From contig JAESUZ010004518.1 of NCBI GenBank assembly GCA_017311185.1, forward strand, positions 124,001 to 188,000: a stretch of DNA of 64,000 nt, written 5' to 3'. The position numbers and the translations under genes were made by a program. Under the pieces are notes generated by a model. The model worked only from the letters and a program-made list of their open reading frames with translations. It had not been told where the DNA came from and ran no database searches. This document shows, in pieces, positions 36,902-49,399 of this stretch (position 1 is its first letter; each line of letters opens with the position of its first letter). This DNA comes from Proteles cristata cristata. Taxonomy: Eukaryota; Chordata; Mammalia; Carnivora; Hyaenidae.

Positions 36902-37120
36902 AAGAGGTGCATTTTAAATAGGGAATTCAGCAGAGTTAGTACTAAAAACATATTAATACGTGTTCTCTGAAGTCACACTTCTTTGTAGATTAAATGGTCA
37001 TTGACATTTTTGGTATCTTCAGTTTTTCAATATTTTATTTTCTTCCAAAAATATAGAATCCCAAGTCTATGTTCTAATTTGAATAAAGTGGTCAATTTCA
37101 CATTTTTATGTATCCTATTT

Positions 37121-37472
37121 TTTTTTAAAATACAAACTGGAAACTACAATAGAATCTCAGTTTCCGTGATCAATTTAGCAAAGATACAATTTTTGTTTCA
37201 TCCATTGCAGTGGCACAAATGTAAAGTGTAAGGAAAGAGCCATTCTTTTTTTTTTTTTAATGTTTATTTTTTGAGAGGGAGAGAGAGACACACAGAGAGA
37301 CAGAGTGAGAGCTGGGGAGGGGCAGAGAGAGAGGGAGACACAGAATCTGAAGCAGGCTCCAGGCTCTGAGCTGTCAGCGCAGAGCCTGACACACGGGTCG
37401 AACCCACGAACCATGAGATCATGACCTGAGCCAAAGTCAGGCTCTTAACCGACTGAGACACCCAGGCATCCC
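37121..37472 (-). mobile_element. CAN-SINE with 3'-transduced flank
   Basis: The SINE body is 37246-37472. A further 125 bp (37121-37245) and a second A-tail lie between it and the perfect 16-bp duplication TTTATGTATCCTATTT (37105-37120 and 37473-37488). See the finding. Confidence 0.85.
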
Positions 37473-38129
37473 TTTATGTATCCTATTTGAAACTAGTGAT
37501 AGATAAAACTACTTCAAGCAAGTTCCCTCTAAATGACTAAAATTAAGAGATTGCTATATAAAGGAGAGTCTAGTTAACTCTTTTTTTTCTTCCTAAGTAA
37601 TGTTAATGATTGTAAACTCATAGAAGTCACATTATTGTATAACCAGATCAATTTTTTTCTTGTGAAGAAACATATTTAACTTTGTTTTTTATCAACAAAT
37701 GAGAGATTATGACTGTTGTATCCATTGATCTTTCCAACAAAAATGATCTCTTCCCAGGTACCAGATTTTGTTGTGCACAGCGGTGTAAACCAAAGGCCAT
37801 ACATTAATGAATTCAAGATACAAATATTTTGTGGGCATAGCCATATATCTTTGATGATTTTATAGGATCAAGGTGAAATGGTTTCCCAGTTGGAAGGAGT
37901 CTGCTAAGACAGCCATTCAACTTCTCAGTAGGATTTTCTGAGAAAATTTTAATATATTTCTTGTCCCTATAAGTTCCCTAATTGGATATGAATTATTTTA
38001 ATCTACCCAGTGAAGCAATGCTGATTAGTTTAGGTTGTTCTTTTCATTGCTTTAAGATGAAAGATTAGGATATTACATTAAAGTTTCTTTTTTTTAAACA
38101 TAGGTGTTTAGAGCTATAAACTTCTTTCT

Positions 38130-38348
38130 TTTTATTTTTAATTTTTTATGTTTATTTATTTTTGAGACAGAGTGAAACAGAGCATAAGTGAAGGAGGAGC
38201 AGAGAGAGAGGGAGACACAGAATTTGAAGCAGGCTCCAGGCTCTGAGCTGTCAGCACAGAGCCCAACGCAGGGCTCAAACCCACAACTGTGAGATCATGA
38301 CCTGAGCGGAAGTCAGATGCTTGACCAACTGAGCCACCCAGGTGCCCC
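38130..38348 (-). mobile_element. CAN-SINE
   Basis: Duplication TATAAACTTCTTTCT / TATAAATTTCTTTCT. Head CCACCCAGGTGCCCC. Confidence 0.9.
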
Positions 38349-39017
38349 TATAAATTTCTTTCTAAACACTGATTTGGCTGTATTCCTGTAATTTTGGTTT
38401 GTTGCATCCTTATTTTCATCTTAAAATATTTTCTCCTTTCCCTTGTGATTTCTTATTTGACACGTTAGTTAAGGAGGAATTTGCTGTTTAATTTCCACGT
38501 ATTTGTGAATTGCCTAAATTTCTTTGTAATGATTTAGAGTGTTAATCCATTGTGATCAGAAAACATACTCTGTATGATCTTAATAATTTTATGTTTATTG
38601 AAGATTGCGTTGTGGCCAATCCTATGATCCAACCTGGAGAGTTTCGTATGTACTTGAGAAGAATGTGTATTTTTCAGCTGCTGAGTAGATTGTTTTAATG
38701 ATGTCTGTTGTGTCTAGTCTGTTTATCGCCTTCAGTTCCTTGTTGCTTCTTTGTCTGGATGTTCTAGTCATTACTGAAAGCGAGATACTAATGACTCCAA
38801 CTATTACTGTTGATTGTCAGTTTATCCTTTTAGTTCCGCCAATATTTGGTTCATGTATTTTGAGATGTAGTGGTTAGGCACAAATGCGTTTAGAATTGCT
38901 AAATATTCTGGATGGATTAATCCTCTTATGAAAGGCATAATACAATATAACAATATATTATTATATTATTATAGAATGCCCTTCTTTATCTCTAGTACCC
39001 TTTTTGTTTTAAAGACT

Positions 39018-39044
39018 TTTTTTTTAATGTTTACTTATTTGGAG

Positions 39045-39086
<42 letters not shown>

Positions 39087-39248
39087 CATGAGCAGGGGAG
39101 GGGCAAAGAGAGACAGAGAGAAGAGAATCCCAAGCAGGCTACACTCTGCAGAGCCCAATGTGGGGCTTGAACTCATGAACCATGAGATCATGACCTGAGC
39201 CAAAATCAAGAGTCAGAGGTTTAACTGACTGAGCCACACAGGCACCCC
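39018..39248 (-). mobile_element. CAN-SINE
   Basis: Long GA run at 39049-39085. Flanks TGTTTTAAAGACT / TGTTATAAAGGCT. Nested in old L1. Confidence 0.9.
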
Positions 39249-39657
39249 TGTTATAAAGGCTATTTTGTCTGATACTAGTATAGCACTCCAGCTCGCTCAT
39301 GGCTGCTGTTTGCATATTTCTTTTTTCATTCTTTTCCTTTCAACCTATGTGTACCTTTATGTGAATTTAAAATGTATCTGTCTCATGCAGAGTTAGATCT
39401 TGTGTTTTTGTTTTGTTTTTTCTTAATCTAGTCTGCCTGTCTCTGCTTGTTACTTGGGTTGGTTTAATTCACTCACCTTTTATGTTATTATTGATACAGT
39501 TGGATTTTGTGTGATATTTTTCTTTTGTTTTTTTGCACGTTTCATATGTTTTTTGTTCATCTGTCCCTCCGTTATTGCTCTATTTTGTATAAAGTAAATG
39601 TTTTCTAGTTTAATATTTTAATGCTTTAAATAGTTTTTTTACTATATGTTTTCTGGG

Positions 39658-39867
39658 CTTTTTTTAAATGTTTATTTCTGAGAAACAGAGAGAGCCAGTG
39701 CATGAGCCGGGGAGGGGCAGAGAGCGAGGGAGGCACAGAATCTGAAGCAGGCTCCAGGCTCTGAGCTGTCAGCACACAGCTCTATGCAGGCTCCAACTTG
39801 TGAACTGCAAGATCATGACCTGAGCCCACATCAGACACTTAACCAACTGAGCCACCCAGGTGCCCCT
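39658..39867 (-). mobile_element. CAN-SINE, left of close pair
   Basis: GGAGGGGCAGAGAGCGAGGG middle and CCACCCAGGTGCCCC head. Its left flank (TGTTTTCTGGGCTT) resembles the right flank of the next SINE (TGTTTTCTGCTATT). Confidence 0.87.
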
Positions 39868-39881
39868 GCTTGTAAAAACTT

Positions 39882-40086
39882 AAAAAAAAATTTTTTTTTA
39901 ATGTTTATTTATTTATTTACTTTTTTTGAGAGAGGGAGTCACAGTGTGAGCAGGGGAGGGAGACACAGAATTCAAACGTGCTTCAGGTTCTTTGCTGTCA
40001 GCATGTTGGGCTTAAACTCATGAATTGTAAGATCATGACCTGAGCCAAAGTTGAATGGTTAACCAACTGAGCCACCCAGGTGCCCC
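39882..40086 (-). mobile_element. CAN-SINE, right of close pair
   Basis: A-rich/T-rich start, GATCATGACCTGAGCCAAAG and CCACCCAGGTGCCCC end. Part of the GA middle is deleted. Confidence 0.87.
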
Positions 40087-40858
40087 TGTTTTCTGCTATT
40101 TTGTTTCTCTAGGGCTCATCATACATATCTTATCAGAATCTATTTTGGACTTAACACTAAATTAATACCTGTGTATGAGCATGGTACAAGCCCAACAATA
40201 CATTGTTATAATTTTACTTTCTATAATTTATGTCCTTTAAAGATGCTGGGAGAAGAAAGAGTGAGTATGTTTTTACTGTTTGTTGTCGTAACTTTCCTAT
40301 TTGCCATTCTTGGCTCTTTTCTTTTGTTCTTGTGGATTCATCTAGTATCTTTGTCTTACTCCTATCTAGGCCTGTTCCCACTCAGCTACTTTGTGCATTA
40401 ATTGTCAAATATTACTACATTTCTATATGTTATGGGCACAACCATACAATTTTGTATGCGTTGTTTTATCTAATTGCTTTTAAAAATAAGTTAAAAGAAG
40501 TGAAAGGAAGAGATATGCCATCCTTTCTATTTAAATTTACTCATTTTCATTGATTTTTTATGTATATTTGAACTCTTGTCAGGGTCACTTTCTTTGTTTC
40601 ATTGTTTTCAAGAGCATCTTTTACCTTGAACTTCCTCATACTCTGTTCTTGATATGGGTAGTTTCCTTAGGGAGAGCTTTGGAACTCCCTGCTTTCATAG
40701 CTTATCTCTTCCTAGCGCAAAATCTCTTTGTCATTCAGTGCTGATTTGACTATGATGTACCTTGATACAATTTTGTTTAAGCCATAGGTAGAGGTTTAAA
40801 AAGAAAAACAAGAACAATCCCCAAAAGACTTTCTTTGACATTAAAATAAAGAACAGAT

Positions 40859-42224
40859 TGGCACAAAAACAGACACATAGACCAATGTAACAGAATTGAG
40901 AACTCAGAAGTGGACCCAAAAGTATACAGGCAACTAATCTTTGACAAAGGAGGAAAGAATATCCAGTGGAAAAAAGACAGCTTTTTTAACAGATGGTGTT
41001 GGGAGAACTGGACAGCAACATGTAGAAGAATGAAATTAGACCATTTTCTCACACCATGCACAAAAATAAATTCAAAATGGATAAAGGACCTGAACGTGAG
41101 ACAGGAAACTATCAACACCCTAGAGGAGAAAGCAGGAAACAACCTCCTTGACCTCCACCGCAGCAACTTCTTGCTTGACAGATCCCCAAAAGTAAGGGAA
41201 TCAAGAGCAAAAATAAACTATTGGGACCTCATCAAGATTAAAAGCTTCTGCATAGCCAAGGAAACAACCCAGAAAACTAATAGGCAACCAACGGAATGGG
41301 AAAAGATAGTTGCAAATGACATATCGGATAAAGGGTTAATATCCAGAATCTATAAGGAACTCACCAAACTCCACACCCGAAAAACAAACAGTGAAGAAAT
41401 GGGCAGAAGATATGAACAGACACTTCTCCAAAGAGGACATCCAGGTGGCCAACAGACACATGAAACGATGCTCAGCATCGCTCCTCATCAGGGAAATACA
41501 AATCAAAACCACACTGAGATACCCCCTCACACCAGTCAGAGTGGCTAAAATGAGCCAATCAGAGAACTCTAGATGCTGCGAGGATGTGGAGAAATGGGCA
41601 CCCTCCTACACTGTTGGTGGGAATGTAAACTGGTACAGCCCCTCTGGAAAACAGTGTGGAGGTTCCTCAGAAAACTAACAATAGAACTCCCCTATGACCC
41701 AGCAATAGCACTGCTAGAAATTTACCCAAGGGATACAGAAATGTTGATGCATAGGAGCACATGTACCCCAATGTTCATAGCAGCACTCTCCACAATAGCT
41801 AAAACCTGGAAAGAGCCTAAGTGTCCATCAACAGATGAATGGATCAAGAAGATGCGGTTTATCTATACCATGGAATACTACATGGCAATGAGAAACAATG
41901 AAATCTGGCCATGTGTAGCAACATGGATGGACCTTGAGGGTGTTATGCTGAGCGAAATAAGTCAGGCAGAGAAGGACAAATATCATATGTTTGCACGTAT
42001 AGGAGGATTAGGAGGAATTGACGGAGGAACAAGGGGGAGAAGAATGGGGGAAATGGTGGGGGAAAGGGGGAGAGGCAAACCATGAGACACTCTTGAATGC
42101 TGAGGATTGATGGATGTAGGGGGGAGGAGGGATGGGAATGGAGGAGGGCACTTGTGGGGATGAGCACTGAGTGTTACGTGGAAACTAATTTGACAATAAA
42201 CTATTTGTAAAAAAATATATATAG
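40859..42224 (+). mobile_element. L1 (felid type), 5'-truncated, 1.37 kb
   Basis: Same L1 portion as the copy at 20387. Fragments include [18 protein letters not shown], the [14 protein letters not shown] stretch and [17 protein letters not shown], split over at least three frames. The 3' UTR has the purine-rich GGGGGAGAAG stretch, then an A-rich tail. It is flanked by AGAACAGAT at 40850 and 42225. Non-functional. Confidence 0.9.
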
Positions 42225-42352
42225 AGAACAGATAATTCTATCAAGGAGTTCTTACAGACATAAATGTCCATGTAAAATGCAGCACCTTAGTAGCTAACTA
42301 TGATTTTCTCATATTTATCTTTTTAAAAAAAGACTTTGTTTTCTAGAGCATT

Positions 42353-42552
42353 TAAAATTGTTTTTAACTTTTATTCATTTTTGAGACACAGAGTACAAGC
42401 GGGGGTAGGGCAGAGAGAGAGACACACACAGAATCTCAAGCAGGCTCCAGGCTCTGAACTGTCAGCACAGAGCCCAACTCACGAACCAAACTGTGAGATC
42501 ATGACCTGAGCTAAAGTCGGACACTTAACTGACTGAGCCACACAGATGCCCC
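42353..42552 (-). mobile_element. CAN-SINE
   Basis: Flanks TGTTTTCTAGAG / TGTTTTTTAGAG. Part of the B-box region (GGGGCTCGA) is missing. Confidence 0.85.
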
Positions 42553-43471
42553 TGTTTTTTAGAGTAATTTCATAAGTGGCTTTAGGTTCACAAAAAAGTT
42601 GACTGATTTCACAAGAAAGTTGTCAACTTTCAACAAGAAAGTTGACTTTCACAAGAAAGTTACAGATTTTCTATACATTCCCTCCCCTCATAGCCTCACT
42701 GTCAACGTCTTGCAAAGGTTGGTACACTTGTTCTAATTAATAAGCCTACACTGATAGATCATTATCACCCAGAGTCCATAATTTACATTAGAGTTCACCC
42801 TTAGCATATCGTGTATGGCTTTTGACAAATGAATAACATCTATCTACCATTATGATATCATACAGAGCAGTTTCACTGCCCTAAAAAGTCTCTGTGCACT
42901 GCCTCATTTTCTCTACATCCTCCCTAAAGTAACCTCTGAAAACTACTGATCCTTTACTGTTTCCATAGTTTTGTGTTTCCCAGAATATCATATAGTTGGA
43001 GTCACACACTATGCAACCTTTTCAGATTGCTTTATTCACTTGTAGCTTGCATTTAAATTTCCCCCATATTATGCATGGCTTGATAGCTCATTTTTTAGGG
43101 CTAAAAATATTCCGTTTTCTGTATATACCATAGTTAATATTTCTACTTACTAAATGACACCTTGCTTTCTTCCATGTTTTGGCAATTATGAATTAAGTTG
43201 CTATACACTTCCATACACAGGATTTTGTGTGGATGTAAGTTTTCAATTCATTGAAGTAAATGCTAAGAAGCAAAGCTGAAACATTTTATCATCAGAATAT
43301 ATTTAGTTTTGTAAGGAAGTCCAAACTGTCTTCCAAACTGGCTGTGTCATTTTGCATTTCCAGAGGCAATAAATGAGAGTTCTTATTATTCCACATCCTC
43401 ATCAGCATTTGATATCATCAGTATTTTGAATTTTGGCCACTCTAAGAGATGTGAATTCATATCTCACTGTT

Positions 43472-44302
43472 GTTGTTGTTGTTTTGAATTTAAACGCATT
43501 TTGTTTTTAGGCAACCTACATGACATGTTTCTTTTGCTGAAAAACAATGCCTCTACTCCAAATAATCAAGGTTAAAATAAATAAAGAGCTCAAGATGACA
43601 ACAATCCCTTTGTCTAACTTCTGCTGTTGTGTGGATGAAAAGCAGCAGTCAATTATGACAACGGGTGATAATGTCCAAAGTAGCAGCCAAATGTGTTAAT
43701 ATTTTTTCACATGTAAATCGTCCTTAAAGAAAATCATATATGGGGCCGCACCGTCCTCACAGTAATGCAGCAGAGCAACCATGTCATCTGCATTCATGGC
43801 ATCACCAATAAGGAACTGGTAGTTTTTGAAATTAGCAAGGTTGTACTTGATTTGTTCTGCAGCCCTTGTCATAAACAGTTTAACTCTTTCTGGGTCTCCA
43901 TTCTTCAAGTTTGCCTTTAATTGATTTCATATCATCCATGATGTACTTCTTGTAGGCTCCTCCTGTGACTCCGGTTTCTTGCAAGTGATGGTTCATGACA
44001 ATATCAACATCAGTGATTACCATGCTTTCTATGGGGCCTCCAGTGAAGGCATTTCCATTAATGAGCAAATCACCAGTGTTACTCTCTATCTTACTGACCA
44101 TATTTCCCTCTACCTCCAAGCACAACCCAGCTTGTAGATATTGGAGAACATCTCATCATGGTGGGTGAGGTGCCAGTAGATGGTCATGACAATGGCTAGA
44201 GAGAATCAATGGTGGTGCTAGCTTAGCAGGAGCCCAGAGCTGGAAGTTAAGTGGGATGCAGTCAGAAGGGCACTCTGGAGGAGGGGGAAATGGGTGGGAA
44301 AG
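43472..44302 (-). pseudogene. TPT1 (TCTP) processed pseudogene, full length
   Basis: Minus-strand sequence resembles translationally controlled tumor protein mRNA from end to end with no introns. The 5' end at 44302 reads CTTTCCCACCC, like the TPT1 5' TOP start. GCTAAGCTAGC matches its leader and the start ATG is at 44187. Recognisable peptides include [49 protein letters not shown] and PYMIFFKD. A deletion of about 16 nt near 44126-44130 and a 1-nt insertion near 43892 shift the frame, and the AEGPEGEG region is about four codons short. The 3' UTR is present to 43485, followed by a CAA-rich remnant of the poly(A) tail. A 9-bp imperfect TSD (CTCACTGTT / CTCACTATT) flanks it. It lies within an old antisense L1. 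No function is likely. Confidence 0.9.
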
Positions 44303-44489
44303 CTCACTATTTATTAATTTGTAATTCTCTAATGATGTTGAGCATCTTTTCATATGCTTATTTGCCATCTGTACATGTTCTTTGGTATGCGGCCAGGATT
44401 ATTTTACCTACTTAATATTGAGTTTTTTGTTTTTTATTGTTGAATATTAAGTGTTTGCATTTTTGAATAACATTTACCAGCTATATGTT

Positions 44490-44705
44490 TAAATTTTTTT
44501 TAAACATTTATTTATTTTTGAGAGACAGAGAGAGACAGAGCATGAGTAGGGTAGGGCCAGAGAGAGAGGTAGACATAATCCAAAGCAGGCTCCAAGCTCT
44601 GAGCTGTCAGCACAGAGCTCGATGTGGGGCTCAAGCCCATAGACCACGAAATCATGACCTGAGCCAAAGTTGGATGCTTAACGGACTGAGCCACCTAGGC
44701 GCCCC
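44490..44705 (-). mobile_element. CAN-SINE
   Basis: Flanks TTACCAGCTA on both sides (44474 and 44707). Head CCACCTAGGCGCCCC. Confidence 0.9.
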
Positions 44706-47700
44706 ATTACCAGCTAAAAGTTTTAGAAATATTTCTGTTTCCCAATTTGTGACTTGTCTTCTCAGTTTCTTGACAGTATTTTTGCAGAGCAGAAGTATAT
44801 TTTTTTTGACTCACTAATTTAGTAAAGCTTAAATTCTTTCTTTTATATGTTGTGCTATTGATATTGTATCTTAAAAATTGTTGCTATGCCCAAGGTCATC
44901 TAGGTTCTCTCCTATGTTATCTACTAGGAGTTTTATTGTTTTATGTTTTACACTTAGGTTGATGGTTAATTTTGTGTAGAGTGCAAGGTCTATGTCTTGA
45001 TTCGTTTTTTGGTTTTTTGTTTTTTTTTTTTTTTTGCATGTTCAGTTGTCCCAATACCGTTTGCTGAAAGACAATCTTTGCTCCATAGTATTACCTTTGC
45101 TTCTTTGTCAGAGATTAGTTGACTATGTTTATGTGAGTCTATTCTGTGCTTTCTATTCTGTCCCATTGATTTACTTGTTTATTCTTTTGCCAGTGCCACA
45201 TTGTCTTGGTCATTGTAGCTCTATAATAAGTCTTCAAATCAGGTAGTTGAAGTTCTCCGACTTTGTTTTCTTTCAATATTATGTTGGATATTCTAGGTCT
45301 CTTGCTTTACCATATAGACTTTAGATTCATTTCATCAGTATCCACAAATTAACTTAGGATTTTGATTGACATTTCATTGTAATCAAGTATGGAAGAAGTG
45401 ACTTCTTAAAAATATTGAGTCTTCCTATTCATGAACAAGGATTATCTTTCCATTTATTTCATTCTTTTATTTATGTGATTTCTTTTACCAAGTTTTTATA
45501 GTTTTCCTCATATAGATCTTACGTATATTTTGTCAGGTTTGTAAAAGTATTTAATTTTGGGGGAGCTAGTACAAATGATATTGCATTTTAAATTTCAAAT
45601 TCCACTTCATTGCTGGTATTAAATAAAAGCAGTTGACTTTTGTATATTAATCTTGTATCCTGCAACTTTGCAACTAATCACTTATTAGTTGAAGGAGATT
45701 TTTGATTGATTTTTTTTAATTTTCCACAGAGACAATCATGTCATTTTTGAATAATGTCAGGTTTTATTTCTTCCTTCCCAACCAGTGTAACTTCTTTCAT
45801 TTCCTTTTCTTATCATGTTGCTAGGACTTTCAATACAATGTATAATAAAAGTGGTGAAAGAAGGTATCTTTTCTTTCTTCCCAATTCTAGTGGGAAAGCT
45901 TCCAGTTTTTCTTCTTAGTAGAATTATCTTTCTTCTGCCTGAGATTTGCTTTCATCAAATTTGGAAAAATATGGGGTCATTATTTGAAATTTTCTTTCTC
46001 TCCTGTCCTTCAGGGACCTACTTACTGAAAGATTAGGCCACTGAATGTTTCCCACAGTGCATTGATACTCTGTTCACTTTTTTTTTCAGTTTTTTTTTAT
46101 GTCAGTTTTTTATTTTGGATAGTTTCTATTAGTATATTTCACGTTCACTAATCTCTTCTTCTGTAGTGTTTGATCTTTTGTTAATCCTATAATATTTCCC
46201 ATTACAGACATTGTTTTTTCCTCTGTAGAAATTCAATATATGTCTTTTTATATTCATTTCTCTGTTAATGCTAATGTTTTCTTCTCCCTTCTCAAACACA
46301 TGGAATAAGGTTTTAGTTATATTTTTAATATCCTTATCTACTTATTATAGCATCTGTATATCTGTATCATTATTGGCTTAGTTTCCATTGACTGATTTTT
46401 TTTTTCTTTTTTCTTTTTTAGGTTGTGGTTTACAGCTTATTTGGATGAATTTTATTTATTTATTTATTTTTTTTTGGGGGGTGAATTTTAAACAACAAGG
46501 AATATTTATATATACTTCTGAGAAGATTTGTTCAGCTCAGGGCAATGAAATATATAGTATATATTTTATAAACATTGAATATTTCAGTATTAAAATGTCC
46601 TTTAATTATATAGAAATCACATTTTTTCATACAATTTTTTTTCTCTTGGTCCAAGGAGATACAGTAGACTTTGAAGTCAAATATAATAAACTTCAAAAGA
46701 TAATTTTACTAAAGTCTTAAGAAAATTAAGCAAATTAACATATTTTATGGGTTTTGATTCTCTCATATGTTAAATTAAGACTCAAATATGTTCTTCAAGA
46801 ACATTTACAAATGTTAAATTAGATATGACTTTAAGGAACTTAATGTGATATATAAAGCATTGACTATGATAAAAAAAAAGTCCTTTTGGTAGATGTCTTT
46901 CTGATGATTGTATACAAAAAAGACAATACCCATACACCTAAATATAATTTGGCAATATATTCAAATAATAACTTTATAATATTTTAATAAAATATGAGTA
47001 ATGCTATCATTATTAAATCATTCATTATATTCTCCAAACCCATGAACTGAATATTTTGAGTAAATACATATGGATTCACTTAAAATGCCAAAATTCAATA
47101 ATCAAGATGCCTCATTTCTATAATGTCATGCAATTAGATATTTATTAGTCCAGTTTTTAGACTAAATATTTCACCTAAATGCTTAGCATCATACAGACAC
47201 AATTAGAGGAGAATACAGATATTCGTAGAGCACTTTAGATGATAATATGTTTTTATATAAAATAGATTAAAATGGGATAGTTGCAGCTTGGAAGTGAGAG
47301 ATTTCATAATGTAGAAGATTGCTTTAGTAGTTAATTTGCTTTGTGTAATACGATTGGGTGTTAAAAGACAAAATTTAAATAACTTTGAAGATAAAATTCC
47401 TAGAGACGTGTAATATGTAGTAAGAATTGCCTTGATATATATGATATATAAAAGTGATTTATAAAAATTTATAAAAATTTATTTAGCCAAACTTAACCTA
47501 ATAACAGATTATTTTAAATAATGAAACCCAAAAAGAGTATAGTTAAGGACTTCTAATCGAGTTAAAAAGCATAATATTGATTACAGTGCAAATGTTTAAC
47601 TTGTCTAATGGAACTATGATAATTAAATGCTGTTCTTGGTCAGAAATATCTGGAAAAAATTGCATACTTTTTAGAAATGGGTTGGCAGATTTTATTAGCT

Positions 47701-48109
47701 TACGGTTACATCATTGTAGGTAGTTCTTGACTAATTTTCTTTTTATCACATAGTTTTCTTCTTTAATTACCAAGAATCAGCCAATGTTTTTCCTAATGAA
47801 GAGTGTTATTTGACTCACTTCAGAACTGTACCACTTCTGAGATTACATTAAACTTAAATGGTGTGAATTTGGAAAGTCATTTTGGTTTTAGGAATATCCT
47901 ATTTAAAGCAGTGTATCAGCAATGGGGATTAGAGTACACTTATCACGATGATCACAGAGTAATGTATGGAACTGCTGAATCACTCTACCGTGCACCTGAA
48001 CCTAAAAAAAATAGTGTATTACATATATATCGAGGATGTACTTAGAAGTAATCTTGCCCAGTCATAGGCATATGTATGTTTAGCCTTAATAAATATTGTC
48101 CAGCAAGTT

Positions 48110-48612
48110 TCTAAAAGAAAAAAAAATGGGGTTCACTTTGTAAAATTGTCCATTTCTGCTAAAGCTGAACATATTCAATCATTGTGACCCAATACATATA
48201 CACCTGGGGTTCAAATATGCACCAGAAGACAGGCAAAGAATATTTATGGAAGCATTGTCCAATGGATTAGCTAAAACTATAAAGAATCTAAATGTCATCA
48301 TTAGAAGGGATACATACAGTGGGTATATTTATACTGGAGTACTATGCAAGAATGAAAAAATGCTACACACAATATCATGAGTGGGTCTCACAGATATAAT
48401 GTTGACTGAAAGAAACTGGACACAAGATTAAATACTTACTGGTTCCACTTATAGGATACTCAAAAGCAGCAAACTAATCTTTGATGATAAAAAGCAGAAT
48501 AAATAGTGGTTATTTCAAGATTGCAGACTCTGAATGGTGGTTAGATTAAGCTGTACATTGAAGAAGTGTGTACTTTGTGCATGCTACATTTCAATAAAGA
48601 TGTTTAAAACTA
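48110..48612 (+). mobile_element. Old L1/HAL1 3' end
   Basis: The text around ATGTTGACTGAAAGAAACTG and CATTTCAATAAAGATGTTTA resembles the 3' end of an old L1-type element in the sense direction. It ends about 800 bp upstream of the NMBR start. Confidence 0.55.
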
Positions 48613-49019
48613 ATATGCCAGCTGTTGGAGAGAGTTTCCATTTTTAGGGTGAGAAAAATGGATGAAGGAAGAAGGGCGGGGAGGGAATTCCATTCATTTA
48701 CTCTCTCCTTTTCCTTCCATCTCCTAACTTCAGTGTTACAGTGCCAGGGCCTTGCCAGCTCAGCCCCTGAATTCCGAGGGTCGCAAACTGGGGCTCCTCC
48801 CGCTTGGAGGCGGGTAAGGATGTAACTATGTAGGGGCGCAGAATGAGAGAGAGGACTCAGATCAACCTCCAATTCCACACCTTACAGCAGGAACTGCAGA
48901 AACTAGAGCAAAGCTGTGGAAAGAGCAAAGCGCCCCCCTTCCTCCCCACCCCCAGCACCCGGGGGTTCACCTGCGGATCGCTGGGCGAGGACGAAATGAC
49001 TTCTTCCCCCCGCGAACTG

Positions 49020-49399
49020 TCTGGCAGGCATTTTTATTAATTTCAGAGGGAAACGTCTTTGCTCACAAAAGAACTATTTCTGCTAGCTATAGACGAGAAC
49101 AAACCATTGAAGACTGGAACGAAGACGCAATTGCTTTGCCTTTTTCTTTCTTTCTTTCTTTTTTTTTCCAATCGGGAGCCAGCAGGAGCCATGTGCCCCT
49201 TCCAGAAGTGAAGCCCCAGCGCGTGGACAGACTTCTCACCAAGGCCGGATCCTCTTAAGACGCTGCAGTGTGACTCGCTGTCCCCAGACAGGAAACTTGT
49301 CCCCGTGAGAGGGAAACGGATTACGTCCAAGTGAGTGTTGCACTTTTCAGGGCACCTGGGCGCATGAAAACCCCAGCGCACCTTCCTGGAAAGGAGAAC
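49020..49399 (+). promoter_or_regulatory. NMBR: NMBR 5' leader and probable promoter
   Basis: GC content rises from about 48650 and is high around the exon. A weak TATA-like ATTTTTATTAA lies at 49030-49040. A pyrimidine stretch (CTTTCTTTCTTTC) lies near 49145. The leader also has an acceptor-like CACTTTTCAG ending at 49351, which would allow an upstream noncoding exon. The start site cannot be fixed from sequence alone. Confidence 0.45.

Larger units (their letters stand above)
38364..40800 (-). mobile_element. Old L1 tract, antisense, broken up by three SINEs
   Basis: Reverse-strand L1 ORF2 sequence is recognisable at 38364-39000 (e.g. GTGATCAGAAAACATACTC) and 39262-39640, and more weakly to 40800. 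Later SINEs at 39018, 39658 and 39882 interrupt it. The outer boundaries are approximate. Confidence 0.6.
42553..46420 (-). mobile_element. Old L1 tract, antisense, host of the TPT1 retrocopy
   Basis: Reverse-strand old L1 text resumes on both sides of later insertions: 42560-43462, 44303-44480 (TAATGATGTTGAGCATCTTT), 44706-45880 and probably to 46420 (with TCACTAATCTCTTCTTCTG). The TPT1 pseudogene and a SINE at 44490 are nested in it. It may be several fragments. Confidence 0.6.
18932..49399. other. Intergenic block between divergent GJE1 and NMBR
   Basis: About 30 kb without a supported functional gene. The content is L1, SINE, MIR, MER and one TPT1 retropseudogene, listed separately. 19200-20370, 21760-22250, 26000-26600, 29750-32010, 33830-36640 and 46430-48110 are AT-rich single-copy-looking DNA in which I see no gene, apart from the candidate CTCF site near 35940. 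Confidence 0.7.

Noticed and set aside
40910..42085. Long open frames of 212 and 170 codons
   Set aside because: These are remnants of L1 ORF2 read across shifted frames in a truncated L1, with part of the 3' UTR, not host genes.
47803..48045. 80-codon frame upstream of NMBR
   Set aside because: No family resemblance and no conserved-looking codon pattern; probably chance in AT-rich DNA.
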